Below, piece after piece: positions 51,103-59,487 of a stretch of 64,000 bases of DNA. The stretch spans positions 1 through 64,000 of the forward strand of contig CAMVRS010000002.1 in the NCBI GenBank assembly GCA_947169935.1. The letters run 5' to 3'. The notes below the pieces were generated by a model. The model was given only the letters and a program-made list of their open reading frames with translations, was not told the DNA's origin and did not search any database. The stretch comes from an uncultured Lachnospiraceae bacterium (lineage in GTDB: Bacteria; Bacillota; Clostridia; Lachnospirales; Lachnospiraceae). The translations under genes were made by a program, and so were the position numbers. Every line of letters begins with the position of its first letter. Within the stretch, counting starts at the first letter, position 1.

Positions 51103-51157
51103 TGATATAACTCCTTTCTTTTTTAGCCGGGATCATCTTTCCGGCTTTGTTTTCAGG

Positions 51158-51865
51158 TCATTTTCTAAGCTTCGCAGTTACAAACTCTGTGTAAAGTGCG
51201 ATAAAGCTGTCCTTCTTTGCTTTTGGAAGAACATAGCTGCTGCCATCTGCCAGTATCACCTCTGCGCCGCTTACCCTCTCAATGTAGTCGGGATTGACTA
51301 TAAGTCCTCTCCGGATCTCGATGAACCTGCTGCCGAAAAGCCCTGCCACGTCGGCGAAATTGGCGTGTACACGCTCACTCTTTCCATTATCCCGGCAGAT
51401 CACGGTGTAATGACGATCGCTTTCAATCTTGACCACCTTTTCCGGATAAAAAATATACATCTCTTTTCCGACATTCAGCACTATGTTTGCCTGTTCCTGT
51501 TTGCCGATCCGCATATTGACCCGCGCAAAAGCCCTGACTATGTCTGCTTCGGAACAGGGTTTTACCAGATAATCGGCCGCCTGTACCTTAAACGCATCCA
51601 CTGCATGATCCAGGCTGGTTGTTACGAATATTATCTGTGTTTCGGGTGAAAGTTCTTTTACGATACGCGCCGTTTCCATCCCGCTCTCGTCTCCAAGATA
51701 GATATCCTGAAAAACAAGGGAATAGAAGGTACCGCTTTTAACACTTTCTATAAGCTTTGCTCCCTTATCGAACCATATCATCTCAAGTTCGTCGCCTATA
51801 TCCATCAACGAAAACCTGATCTTTTCCGCATCGGCTTTTGTGTCGTCACATATCGCTATCAGCAT
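51158..51865 (-). CDS. LytTR-family response regulator
   Basis: 235 residues from the ATG at 51865, six bases after AGGAGG. The receiver domain (1-115) has the phosphorylation site D54 in LVFQDIYLGDESG and the conserved lysine in DYLVKPC. A LytTR DNA-binding domain (about 135-235) follows, with EIRRGLIVNPDYIERV. It would be phosphorylated by the divergent GHKL kinase. Its target may be the M6 protease gene next downstream or its own promoter. Belongs to the AgrA/VirR group. Confidence 0.94.
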   Translation of the reverse strand: MLIAICDDTKADAEKIRFSLMDIGDELEMIWFDKGAKLIESVKSGTFYSLVFQDIYLGDESGMETARIVKELSPETQIIFVTTSLDHAVDAFKVQAADYLVKPCSEADIVRAFARVNMRIGKQEQANIVLNVGKEMYIFYPEKVVKIESDRHYTVICRDNGKSERVHANFADVAGLFGSRFIEIRRGLIVNPDYIERVSGAEVILADGSSYVLPKAKKDSFIALYTEFVTAKLRK

Positions 51866-51895
51866 ACGGATCCTCCTGCTCATTGCTCGTTTACC

Positions 51896-51925
51896 ATTAC
51901 ATCACAAAAAGAAACAAAATATCAA
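51896..51925 (-). promoter_or_regulatory. Response-regulator promoter
   Basis: Minus strand TTGATA (51925-51920), 18 bases, TGTAAT (51901-51896), 31 bases before the start. Confidence 0.55.
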
Positions 51926-51928
51926 AAC

Positions 51929-51956
51929 GTGCACCAATCGACACATTCTGTGCACG
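51929..51956. promoter_or_regulatory. Inverted repeat between divergent promoters
   Basis: CGTGCAC (51929-51935), 14 bases, GTGCACG (51950-51956). It lies exactly between the two -35 boxes, so it is a candidate operator for the response regulator. Confidence 0.55.
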
Positions 51957-51969
51957 AAATCTTTAATAC

Positions 51970-51997
51970 TTGACCTGACGCAGATGACTGATACAAT
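51970..51997 (+). promoter_or_regulatory. Histidine-kinase promoter
   Basis: TTGACC (51970-51975), 16 bases, TACAAT (51992-51997). The kinase start is 58 bases downstream. Confidence 0.65.
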
Positions 51998-52055
51998 ATA
52001 AGGACATAAGGGCTTCTGCTAAGTAAATCTCTTGATAAGGTAGGGAAATATCCAT

Positions 52056-53441
52056 ATGGCAAACAATACCGGTGATCATTATATTTACGGAAGACTGTTA
52101 TACACGTTTCTGTGCACATTACCTTATATGGCACTGGTCTTGTTTACTTTCAGAGGACATTGGCGTTTTAAAAAGCCTGTTGCCATCACAGTTATGTTTG
52201 CTATAGTCGCATTTATGATGTCCACCTTACCTCTCAGGATCTATCTTTCGGAATTTATTCCGTATCAGTTTTTTGATATCCTTACCTCCGTAATATACAT
52301 CGCATTCATATTCGTGGAGATCAAAGCGCATATCGGCAAACTGGTCTTTACGGTTCTTGTACTTACTAACCTCGGAAATTTTGTTGTCATAAGCGCAAAG
52401 TGTCTGGAAAAAATCTTTTTCCCAAAACAGGCCGAACTCAGTTTTTTTTTCACTTATCACCTGTTCATAGCACTTGTGCTTATCGCTGTGCTTCCCGCCA
52501 TTTACCTGCTGGTGTTTAAAGACATATCTTCTCCCGATAACAACCGTCAGTCCGATGCACCTGAAGATAAAACCAATGCCAACGGTTATCTGTGGCGCTA
52601 TATGTGGCTCGTGCCCGGAGTATTCTATCTGATAGGTACTCTCCTTTTCTACAGTGCGGGAGATTTTAATATCACAAACATAGCAGATCCTGTAAATACT
52701 CTCTACCTGCTGGCAATATCCGCAGGTTCGGTAATGATCTACCGCATTATCATCCAGACCGTAGATCTTTATGACAAAAATGCCGCACTTCAGAAGGAGA
52801 ACCATACTCTTTCAATACAGCGTCTCCGTTACGAGAGCCTGAACGAACGTCTTGAAAACATGCGCCGTACACGGCATGATATACGCCATCATGTGGCACT
52901 TTTAAAACAGATCAGAGACAGCGGCGATATTTCCGCTCTCGACGACATGATATCAACCTACACCAAACATAATATGCTCGATCAGCCGCTAATACACTGT
53001 CAAAACGAAACGGTTAATATCGTACTGGCACTGTATTCGGAAGCAGCCCTTCAGAACAACATAACATTTTCCGTCAAAGCCGATATCCCTAATGATGTAT
53101 TTGCCGATAAAAAAGACCTTGTCGTCTTATTCGGTAATATATTGGAGAACGCCACTGATGCCTGCAGGGAAGTGGAGAAGGATCGTTTTATCGATCTTAT
53201 CGCCACGTATTCGGATACACCCGGCGGAGCACATTGTCTTTCTCTGATAGTAAAAAACAGCTGCGGTAATATCTCACGTGATGATAACGGCAGTTTCCGA
53301 TCTACCAAGCATGCAGGGGACGGCATCGGTATAAGCTCAATAAAGAGCATCAGCGATAAATACAGCGGTGCCTGCTCTTTCACTCCGGAAAACAACGTAT
53401 TCACTGTTTCAGTAATATTGTACGGCCGTAAAGAAGCTTAA
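52056..53441 (+). CDS. GHKL-type sensor histidine kinase (AgrC-like)
   Basis: 461 residues. Six to seven transmembrane helices fill residues about 12-235. A coiled-coil dimer region then leads to the phosphoacceptor H274 in RTRHDIRHHVALL, and a GHKL ATPase domain (about 340-458) with LFGNILENATDAC and GDGIGISSIKSISDKYSG. Such kinases often sense peptides or envelope signals and pair with LytTR regulators, as the divergent gene suggests. No AgrD-like peptide gene was found nearby. Confidence 0.92.
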   Translation: MANNTGDHYIYGRLLYTFLCTLPYMALVLFTFRGHWRFKKPVAITVMFAIVAFMMSTLPLRIYLSEFIPYQFFDILTSVIYIAFIFVEIKAHIGKLVFTVLVLTNLGNFVVISAKCLEKIFFPKQAELSFFFTYHLFIALVLIAVLPAIYLLVFKDISSPDNNRQSDAPEDKTNANGYLWRYMWLVPGVFYLIGTLLFYSAGDFNITNIADPVNTLYLLAISAGSVMIYRIIIQTVDLYDKNAALQKENHTLSIQRLRYESLNERLENMRRTRHDIRHHVALLKQIRDSGDISALDDMISTYTKHNMLDQPLIHCQNETVNIVLALYSEAALQNNITFSVKADIPNDVFADKKDLVVLFGNILENATDACREVEKDRFIDLIATYSDTPGGAHCLSLIVKNSCGNISRDDNGSFRSTKHAGDGIGISSIKSISDKYSGACSFTPENNVFTVSVILYGRKEA

Positions 53442-53506
53442 CACCTGCCTTTTTATTCTACAATAATCCCATTTATTAATGCAAGCAATGCCGGCCTTTT
53501 ATATGC

Positions 53507-53534
53507 AAAAAGGATCGGGGAAGCCCCGACCCTT
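53507..53534. terminator. Bidirectional terminator between kinase and lipoprotein genes
   Basis: GGATCGGGG-AAG-CCCCGACCC with A-run on the left and TTTTT on the minus strand after the hairpin; it ends the minus-strand lipoprotein gene and probably the kinase. Confidence 0.8.
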
Positions 53535-53566
53535 ATGCTCATATTCCTGTATAGATTTCTATATCT

Positions 53567-56023
53567 TTATTTTACAGAACCGGTCCTGAAGATAAAGCGC
53601 ACGCTGTTGCTGCTGTCATCATCCGCATATGCACCGGTGAAACTGGTGTATGCTTCACCTGCTCGCCTTATGGCTTTGATACGGTTTATTGTATCTGCTG
53701 CATCATCTCCAAGAAGCTGTGATATCCTGCTGATGCCTTCCTCATCAAATCTTACCATACCATCCATAAGTTCCTTTGCGCCGTTATCAAGCGTAACAGC
53801 ACCGTCATTCAGTTTTCCGACGCCGGTGTATAACTGTCCCACTCCGTCATCCAGGCTCTTTGCACCGTTATCAAGCTCGACCACTCCGTTCAGCAGATCG
53901 GAGACACCGTTATTCAGTGCACCGGCACCGTCATATAATGTGGCAGCACCGTCATTCAGGGACTTTATACCGTTCTTAAGATCCGCTGCACCGCTGTTTA
54001 ATTTCTGCGCACCGTCTTTTACCCCGGATGCCCCGTTGTTGAGTTTATCATTATTGCCTGCAAGTTCCCCCGTTCCTGCCTGAAGGCTGTCTGCTCCTTC
54101 GGAAAGACTTGCCAGCCCTGCATCCAGAGCACTGATACCGTCGCTTATGCTCTCAAGTCCGCCTGCCATTGCCGCATTTCCGCTGCTCAGCTGATCGGCG
54201 CCGTTCTTTAACTGTCCGATGCCATCCGATAAACCGCTGCCCAGCTGCTGCATGCTCCCTGTCATCTGTGAATATATCGCAGATTCACCGCTCATGATAC
54301 CGATGATCGTTGCTGCTTTTGACTGTGCTGCTGCCAGTGCTGCTGCATCGGCCGCACCGGATACAGCTGCGTAATGTGCGCTGTTGTATGCTGCCAGGGC
54401 ATCCCTGCAATCCTCTGCCGAATAACCGCAGATTGCTTTAAGACTATCCGTATTTGCTGCAAGAGCTTCGGGTATTGCAAGATATTCGGCAGGTACTGCG
54501 CCGTTCTGGTCTATCGCGCTCATAAGGCTGTTCATCCATGTTACTGCGCCATCCAGCAGCTGTACCGCGCTGCTCATCTGCTGCATGCTCTCCGTAAGCT
54601 GTGCATTCATACCTTCGCTGAGTCTGCTTATACCTTCGCTGAGATCGGATGCTCCGTTTGCAAGGGCGTATGCGTTTTCTACAAGATTGTTTTCAGTAAT
54701 ACCTGCCTGCAGTTTATCCGCGCCTTCTTTTGCGCTCTTTGCGCCTTCGCTCAGTTTAACGGCACCGTCATAAACTTTTGCAACGCCTGCGGTATATTCC
54801 TTTATGCCGTCGCAAAGACTTGCCGCACCGCTATATAAAGCTGATGTTCCATCATTCAAAGTACCTGCGCCGTCATAAAGCTTTGCGGTACCGTCCTTTA
54901 GTTCTCCGGTGCCTTCATAGAGCTTCGTGGTTCCGTCACTTAAGGTTCCCGCACCGTCCTTAAGCTTTCCGGTTCCGTCAGAGAGCTGTCCGGCACCATC
55001 GTATAACTGCTTTGTACCGTCATACAATTCTGCCGTACCGTCTTTTAATGCGGCGGTACCGTCCTTTAATGCGCTTGTGCCGTCCACCAGCTGCTTGGAT
55101 CCGTCGCTTAATTCATCCATCTTTCCCTGTACTTCGCTCAGATCAATACCTTCGCCCGCACCCAGCTGGCTGAATACATCACAGCCCGCGAGTGTCAGGG
55201 TCATGCCCAGTTCGAAATCCGTGGTATCTGCATCTATCCTTATATGATCAGGGAAATCCATATCCTCAAGCGTCTGTCTTGTTTCTTCATTTTCGGTACG
55301 CTCTATCACATTGTCCCAGTCAAGGCTTTCCTTAAGTCCCGGATAAGCGATGCCGACAACTATCTGCTCGTTTCCGTCATTTATCAGCTTTGCATTTTCC
55401 ACTTCCACATTGCTGAAGTGGTCATCAGGAAGCATCATACCGCTCACTACCATGAAAGGCACATATACTTCATAATCATTGCCGTCAACTTCTATATTCT
55501 CCCTGAGTTTATTTTCATAATCAAGTATGATACTCACATGTCCGCTGGCTCCCGCGATCTGCTCTGCGCTCACCGGTTCGCCGTCCAATTCATAAGAAAT
55601 GTTTACCGATAAAGGAAGCTCCTTATCCGTGCTGCCCTGATAGAATACATCAGATCCGTCTGCTTCCCAGGTTATGGTACCGTCTGCATTCTCCGTATAA
55701 TTGCCGTAGCCCTTTACGTTTACGATATCCTTAAGCTCTGTGGAATCGGTCACTTCCGCACTGCCGTCTTTATTCTTAAGCTGATCGGAAACTATCACAG
55801 ATGACTGCTCACCGTCGGCATTCATCAGCACATAAACCGTCTCGGTTTTTCCGGCAGAGCTTGAATGTGAAGGGATCACCTGCTCCATTGCTTCGATAAG
55901 GATGTCGTCATCATCCTCTGCATGTGCCGTAATATCAGCGTTATCCGCTGCTGCACAGCCACCCAGCATTGATGCTATGGTTACCGTGCTTATCAATTGA
56001 GTCATAACTTTTTTATTCTTCAT
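53567..56023 (-). CDS. Lipoprotein with two long arrays of seven-residue repeats
   Basis: 818 residues. A signal peptide ending MLGGC marks a lipoprotein. Residues about 30-300 form a folded domain. Then come about 18 heptads of the form L-x-D-G-T/A-x-x (about residues 315-440), a helical spacer rich in Ala and Ser (440-600), and about 23 more heptads to near 760. The repeats resemble those in YhgE/Pip and RND-associated proteins; they should form a long helical or beta-like stalk. The gene follows the MMPL gene in the same direction by 82 bases. I infer that it works with the transporter at the cell surface. Confidence 0.8.
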   Translation of the reverse strand: MKNKKVMTQLISTVTIASMLGGCAAADNADITAHAEDDDDILIEAMEQVIPSHSSSAGKTETVYVLMNADGEQSSVIVSDQLKNKDGSAEVTDSTELKDIVNVKGYGNYTENADGTITWEADGSDVFYQGSTDKELPLSVNISYELDGEPVSAEQIAGASGHVSIILDYENKLRENIEVDGNDYEVYVPFMVVSGMMLPDDHFSNVEVENAKLINDGNEQIVVGIAYPGLKESLDWDNVIERTENEETRQTLEDMDFPDHIRIDADTTDFELGMTLTLAGCDVFSQLGAGEGIDLSEVQGKMDELSDGSKQLVDGTSALKDGTAALKDGTAELYDGTKQLYDGAGQLSDGTGKLKDGAGTLSDGTTKLYEGTGELKDGTAKLYDGAGTLNDGTSALYSGAASLCDGIKEYTAGVAKVYDGAVKLSEGAKSAKEGADKLQAGITENNLVENAYALANGASDLSEGISRLSEGMNAQLTESMQQMSSAVQLLDGAVTWMNSLMSAIDQNGAVPAEYLAIPEALAANTDSLKAICGYSAEDCRDALAAYNSAHYAAVSGAADAAALAAAQSKAATIIGIMSGESAIYSQMTGSMQQLGSGLSDGIGQLKNGADQLSSGNAAMAGGLESISDGISALDAGLASLSEGADSLQAGTGELAGNNDKLNNGASGVKDGAQKLNSGAADLKNGIKSLNDGAATLYDGAGALNNGVSDLLNGVVELDNGAKSLDDGVGQLYTGVGKLNDGAVTLDNGAKELMDGMVRFDEEGISRISQLLGDDAADTINRIKAIRRAGEAYTSFTGAYADDDSSNSVRFIFRTGSVK

Positions 56024-56048
56024 GGTTTTTTCCTCCTATACTTTTTGA

Positions 56049-56099
56049 AAAGATCCTTCGCTTCGCTCAGGATGACACCTGTTCCGCTCAGGATGACAG
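56049..56099. repeat. GATCCTTCGC repeat plus partial copy
   Basis: AAAGATCCTTCGCTTCGC...AGGATGAC (56049-56076) and a half copy TTCCGCTCAGGATGACAG (56082-56099) in the gap between the MMPL and lipoprotein genes. Confidence 0.75.
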
Positions 56100-56105
56100 T
56101 GTTTC

Positions 56106-58205
56106 TCAACAGTGAACGGTTTCTTTAAATATCTGTTTCTTTTTATCTTTGTGATCACCCATCGTTGTTGCCAGTATCAGCTTATCAAAGATCATAAGAA
56201 AGCTGGGCAGTACGAAGATCACGCAGACCATACTTACTATCGCGCCTCTTGCCATCAGTATGCACAGAGAACTTATCATATCTATCTTTGAATACAGGCC
56301 CACGCCAAAGGTTGCCGCAAAGAAGGACAGGGCGCTTACCAGTATTGACTTTGCGGAAGTCTGTACCGCAACGGTTATCGCATCATGCTTATCAAGGCCG
56401 GATCTGCGTTCCTTTAAATATCTGGTAGTCATCAGGATCGCATAATCAACGGTGGATCCCAGCTGTATGGTACCTATTACTATGCTTGCAACAAAGGGGA
56501 TACTCGTTCCTGTATAATAAGGTATGCACATATTGAAGAATATGCCGCCCTCTATAACTGCCACCAGTATCGCCGGTATGGATACGGATCTGAAAACCAG
56601 GAAAATGATTGCAAATACTATACCGATGGATGCGGAACTTACTTTTGTAAAATCGCTGTCGGTTGTCTTTATCAGATCTTCCGTTCCGGGCGCCTCGCCT
56701 ACAAGCATCGAAGTCTTATCGTATCTCTTTGCAAGCGCTGCTATCTGATCGCACTGCTTTCCGGATTCCGTGGATGCCACTTCAAATTCGGAACCTATAA
56801 GCAATATCTGCCAGTTCTCATTCTTGAAGGAAGACTTGAGCTTATCGGGAATGATCTCTTCGGGAATGCCCGCACCTTTTATCGTACTGAATCCCAGTGC
56901 ATACTTAACGCCGTCCATCTTCTTTATCTCGGAGGCAAGGGATCTGACTTCCTTTTCAGGCATGTCTGCCGAAAGCATCAGCATATGTGTCGTACTCATA
57001 TTGAACTCATCCGAAAGCTTTCCGTTTGCCACTATGCTTGGCAGATCCCTGGGCAGCGTAGAGTCCAGATTATAGTACACTCCCACATTTTTGTTTCCGT
57101 ATATCGAAGGTATCAGTATTATCAGGTAAGCTGCCAGCAATACCCTGTAATGCTTGATAACAAATGCTCCCAGGCCTTTCAGATCAGGTATCAGCGGTCT
57201 GTGCTTTGTCTTCTCCAGGGCCTTATCAAAGATAAGTACCATGGAAGGAAGAACTGTCACGCAACAGATAACTCCTATCAGAACGCCCTTGGACATTACC
57301 ACGCCCAGATCAAGTCCCAGTGTAAAGCTCATGAAACACAATGCCACGAAACCTGCAATTGTAGTTATCGAAGAACCAAGAACCGATGTGAAGGTAGCGG
57401 AGATCGCTTTTGCCATTGCATCTTTATTATCGGTGCATACCTGTTTCTGTTCTTCATAACTGTGCCAGAGGAAAATGGAGTAATCCATTGTAACGCCCAG
57501 CTGCAGTACCGCTGCCAGAGCTTTTGTAACGTAGGAAACCTGTCCAAGGAAATAATTGCTTCCCATGTTGTAGATGATGGCCATTCCTATGCTTGCCAGG
57601 AAAAGAAAAGGTACCAGGAAGGAATCCATAGCCAGCGAAAGCACTATCACCGAACAGATAACCGCAATGCCTACATATATAGGTGTTTCGGAATCAGCCA
57701 GATCCTGTGTATCCACCAGCACGCCTGACATTCCGGATATGAAGCACTGCTCATTACAGATCTTTCTCATCTGTCTGATAGCTGCTATCACCGGATCGGA
57801 ACTTGAGGTGTCATCAAACAGTACGAAGAGCATCGTTGCATCTCCTTTATTAAAGATGTCATTCAGCTCGTCCGGAAGTATCTCTGTGGGGATCGAAAGA
57901 TCCATCAGGCTGTCCTGCCATACCACATCCTTTACGTGATCCACTTTCGAAAGCTTTTCCTTAAGTGCGGCCACGTCTTTATCCGGCATGCCCTCAACTA
58001 TTACCATGGAGAACGCTCCCATTCCGAAATCCTCCACCATGATATCCTGTCCCTTCATGGTGTCGATCTCCTTAGGAAGATAGCTGAGCATATCGTAGTT
58101 TACCTTGGTCTTAAAATACAGAAATGCCGAAGGCAGCATAAGTATAACTGCCAGTATCAATATCAGGTATCTTCCTTTTACAATACCTTTTGATAATTTA
58201 TTCAT
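56106..58205 (-). CDS. MMPL/RND-family exporter
   Basis: About 700 residues. Twelve transmembrane helices in two repeats of six, each preceded by an external loop (about 30-170 and 380-510). The conserved core includes SFLVPFLFLASIGMAIIYNMG, LGVTMDYSIFLWHSYEEQ and QLGSTVDYAILMTTRYLKE, the paired aspartates of the RND proton relay. MMPL proteins move lipids or lipid-like drugs. The preferred ATG (58205) is six bases after GGGAGG; a second ATG is three bases upstream. It is divergent from tetR and carries a paired operator in its promoter. Confidence 0.92.
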   Translation of the reverse strand: MNKLSKGIVKGRYLILILAVILMLPSAFLYFKTKVNYDMLSYLPKEIDTMKGQDIMVEDFGMGAFSMVIVEGMPDKDVAALKEKLSKVDHVKDVVWQDSLMDLSIPTEILPDELNDIFNKGDATMLFVLFDDTSSSDPVIAAIRQMRKICNEQCFISGMSGVLVDTQDLADSETPIYVGIAVICSVIVLSLAMDSFLVPFLFLASIGMAIIYNMGSNYFLGQVSYVTKALAAVLQLGVTMDYSIFLWHSYEEQKQVCTDNKDAMAKAISATFTSVLGSSITTIAGFVALCFMSFTLGLDLGVVMSKGVLIGVICCVTVLPSMVLIFDKALEKTKHRPLIPDLKGLGAFVIKHYRVLLAAYLIILIPSIYGNKNVGVYYNLDSTLPRDLPSIVANGKLSDEFNMSTTHMLMLSADMPEKEVRSLASEIKKMDGVKYALGFSTIKGAGIPEEIIPDKLKSSFKNENWQILLIGSEFEVASTESGKQCDQIAALAKRYDKTSMLVGEAPGTEDLIKTTDSDFTKVSSASIGIVFAIIFLVFRSVSIPAILVAVIEGGIFFNMCIPYYTGTSIPFVASIVIGTIQLGSTVDYAILMTTRYLKERRSGLDKHDAITVAVQTSAKSILVSALSFFAATFGVGLYSKIDMISSLCILMARGAIVSMVCVIFVLPSFLMIFDKLILATTMGDHKDKKKQIFKETVHC

Positions 58206-58226
58206 CATTAACCTCCCTTCTGAATC

Positions 58227-58255
58227 TTGACCAAAAGTCATTTTTGTGATAGGCT
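58227..58255 (+). promoter_or_regulatory. Promoter of the tetR pair
   Basis: TTGACC (58227-58232), 17 bases, TAGGCT (58250-58255). The -35 box is the start of operator 1. The -10 box is weak. Confidence 0.5.
58228..58240. promoter_or_regulatory. Predicted TetR operator 1
   Basis: TGACCAAAAGTCA, a 13-base palindrome around five central bases. It covers the tetR -35 box and lies inside the transcribed leader of the MMPL gene. Confidence 0.65.
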
Positions 58256-58256
58256 A

Positions 58257-58285
58257 AAGATAATTCAAAAATGACCAACGGTCAA
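58257..58285 (-). promoter_or_regulatory. Promoter of the MMPL-lipoprotein operon
   Basis: Minus strand TTGACC (58285-58280), 17 bases, TATCTT (58262-58257). The -35 box is part of operator 2. Confidence 0.7.
58272..58284. promoter_or_regulatory. Predicted TetR operator 2
   Basis: TGACCAACGGTCA, nearly the same palindrome as operator 1; the centres are 44 bases apart, about four helical turns. Confidence 0.7.
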
Positions 58286-58288
58286 TAG

Positions 58289-58306
58289 ACACTTTTTAAA
58301 AAGTGT
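58289..58306. promoter_or_regulatory. Perfect 18-base palindrome before tetR
   Basis: ACACTTTTTAAAAAGTGT lies directly before the ribosome site of the first tetR gene. It could be an operator of another regulator or a leader hairpin. Confidence 0.5.
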
Positions 58307-58327
58307 TCGAATCGGGAAAGGAGCATT

Positions 58328-58933
58328 ATGGAAAAAGAAAAGAACACATTAAAAAAGCTGATCAAGAAAAACAGCCTTATGAATGCAGCTTTTGAGCTGT
58401 TTACGGAGCGCGGCTTTTCCAATACATCCATTGCGGATATCGCGGAAAAAGCAAAAGTAGCGAAGGGAACTTTTTATCTGTACTTTAAAGATAAATACGA
58501 TCTGCGCGCCATGATCACCATGCACAAAGCAGAACAGGTATTCATGAAAGCCTGGGAAGAAAGTAAGATCAATAATAAGATGAGCTTTGAGAAAATGGTA
58601 CTGAAGCTCTGCTCCACTACCATAGATATACTTGCCGCCGATAAGATACTCACGCGTTTTCTGGTAAAAAACCTTAGTTTCGGAATGTTTAAGTTCGGCG
58701 AACTGCAGATCAATGATACCCCCACACCCTTCTATGCACTGGTGGATGAAGCGCTGGGCCGTTCAAAAGTAAAATACCGTGATCCGGAGATAATGCTCTA
58801 TCTTATCTTTGAACTGATAGGCTCCGCAAGCTACGGCTCCATAACCGACGGCGTACCTGTTCCCATCAGTGAACTCAAGCCGCATCTGCTGGAAAATGTA
58901 AGTAATATTATGAAGCTGTATGAGGAGGCCTGA
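58328..58933 (+). CDS. TetR/AcrR-family transcriptional regulator
   Basis: 201 residues. The N-terminal helix-turn-helix reads AAFELFTERGFSNTSIADIAEKAKVAKGTFYLYF, a standard TetR DNA-binding domain; the helical C-terminal ligand domain spans about 70-200. Divergent from the MMPL gene, it is the likely repressor binding TGACC...GTCA sites. It overlaps the second tetR by one base, with GAGGAGG as a shared ribosome site. Confidence 0.93.
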   Translation: MEKEKNTLKKLIKKNSLMNAAFELFTERGFSNTSIADIAEKAKVAKGTFYLYFKDKYDLRAMITMHKAEQVFMKAWEESKINNKMSFEKMVLKLCSTTIDILAADKILTRFLVKNLSFGMFKFGELQINDTPTPFYALVDEALGRSKVKYRDPEIMLYLIFELIGSASYGSITDGVPVPISELKPHLLENVSNIMKLYEEA

Positions 58934-59487
58934 TGATGAATAACGAAACTGAAGAAAAGATCCTGGATGCAGCAATGAAACTGCTGGAAGAGAAAAACCT
59001 TGATAAGATAAGCGTAAAGGATATCTGCGAAGAATGCGGGATAAACCGCAACACCTTTTATTATCACTATACCGATATCTATGCGGTACTGGATGCACTG
59101 CTGGAAAATGCAAACACCGCCATGAAAAAAGAAGGGGAAGGCGAAGACATGCTTACGGATTATGAAAAGCGTGTCGCCTTTATAAGCGCTAACAAGAAAG
59201 CCGTAATGCATGTTTATCAGTCAAAACAGAGGGATACTATAAGCTCTTACATCCACAGACTGAGTCACGACTTTGTTTCGGAATATGTATATAAAGCTGT
59301 CGAAGGAAAGAAGGTATCGGATAACGATATGCTCTTCATCTGCAGCTTTTATGAATGCGCCCTGGAAGGTCTTATCTACCGCTGGCTGGAAAATGATATG
59401 CCCCTATATGATGAAGACCTGCACAAAAGGTTCGCAGGCGCTTTTAACGCTACAATAAAAGCCCTACTGCCTTCTTCCAGCCGCTGA
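58933..59487 (+). CDS. Second TetR-family regulator
   Basis: 184 residues. [39 protein letters not shown] is the DNA-binding domain; the C-terminal half resembles DhaS-type TetR proteins. It may act with the first, or respond to another signal. Its end overlaps the end of glpK by 38 bases (convergent). Confidence 0.9.
   Translation: MMNNETEEKILDAAMKLLEEKNLDKISVKDICEECGINRNTFYYHYTDIYAVLDALLENANTAMKKEGEGEDMLTDYEKRVAFISANKKAVMHVYQSKQRDTISSYIHRLSHDFVSEYVYKAVEGKKVSDNDMLFICSFYECALEGLIYRWLENDMPLYDEDLHKRFAGAFNATIKALLPSSSR

Noticed and set aside
51125..51146. AGCCGG...CCGGCT hairpin between the regulator and M6 genes
   Set aside because: The T-rich flank is on the plus strand, the wrong direction to end the regulator transcript, so it was not called a terminator.
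53900..55100. Tandem 21-base DNA pattern considered as a CRISPR or satellite array
   Set aside because: It is the coding repeat of the heptad lipoprotein in frame, not a spacer-repeat array.
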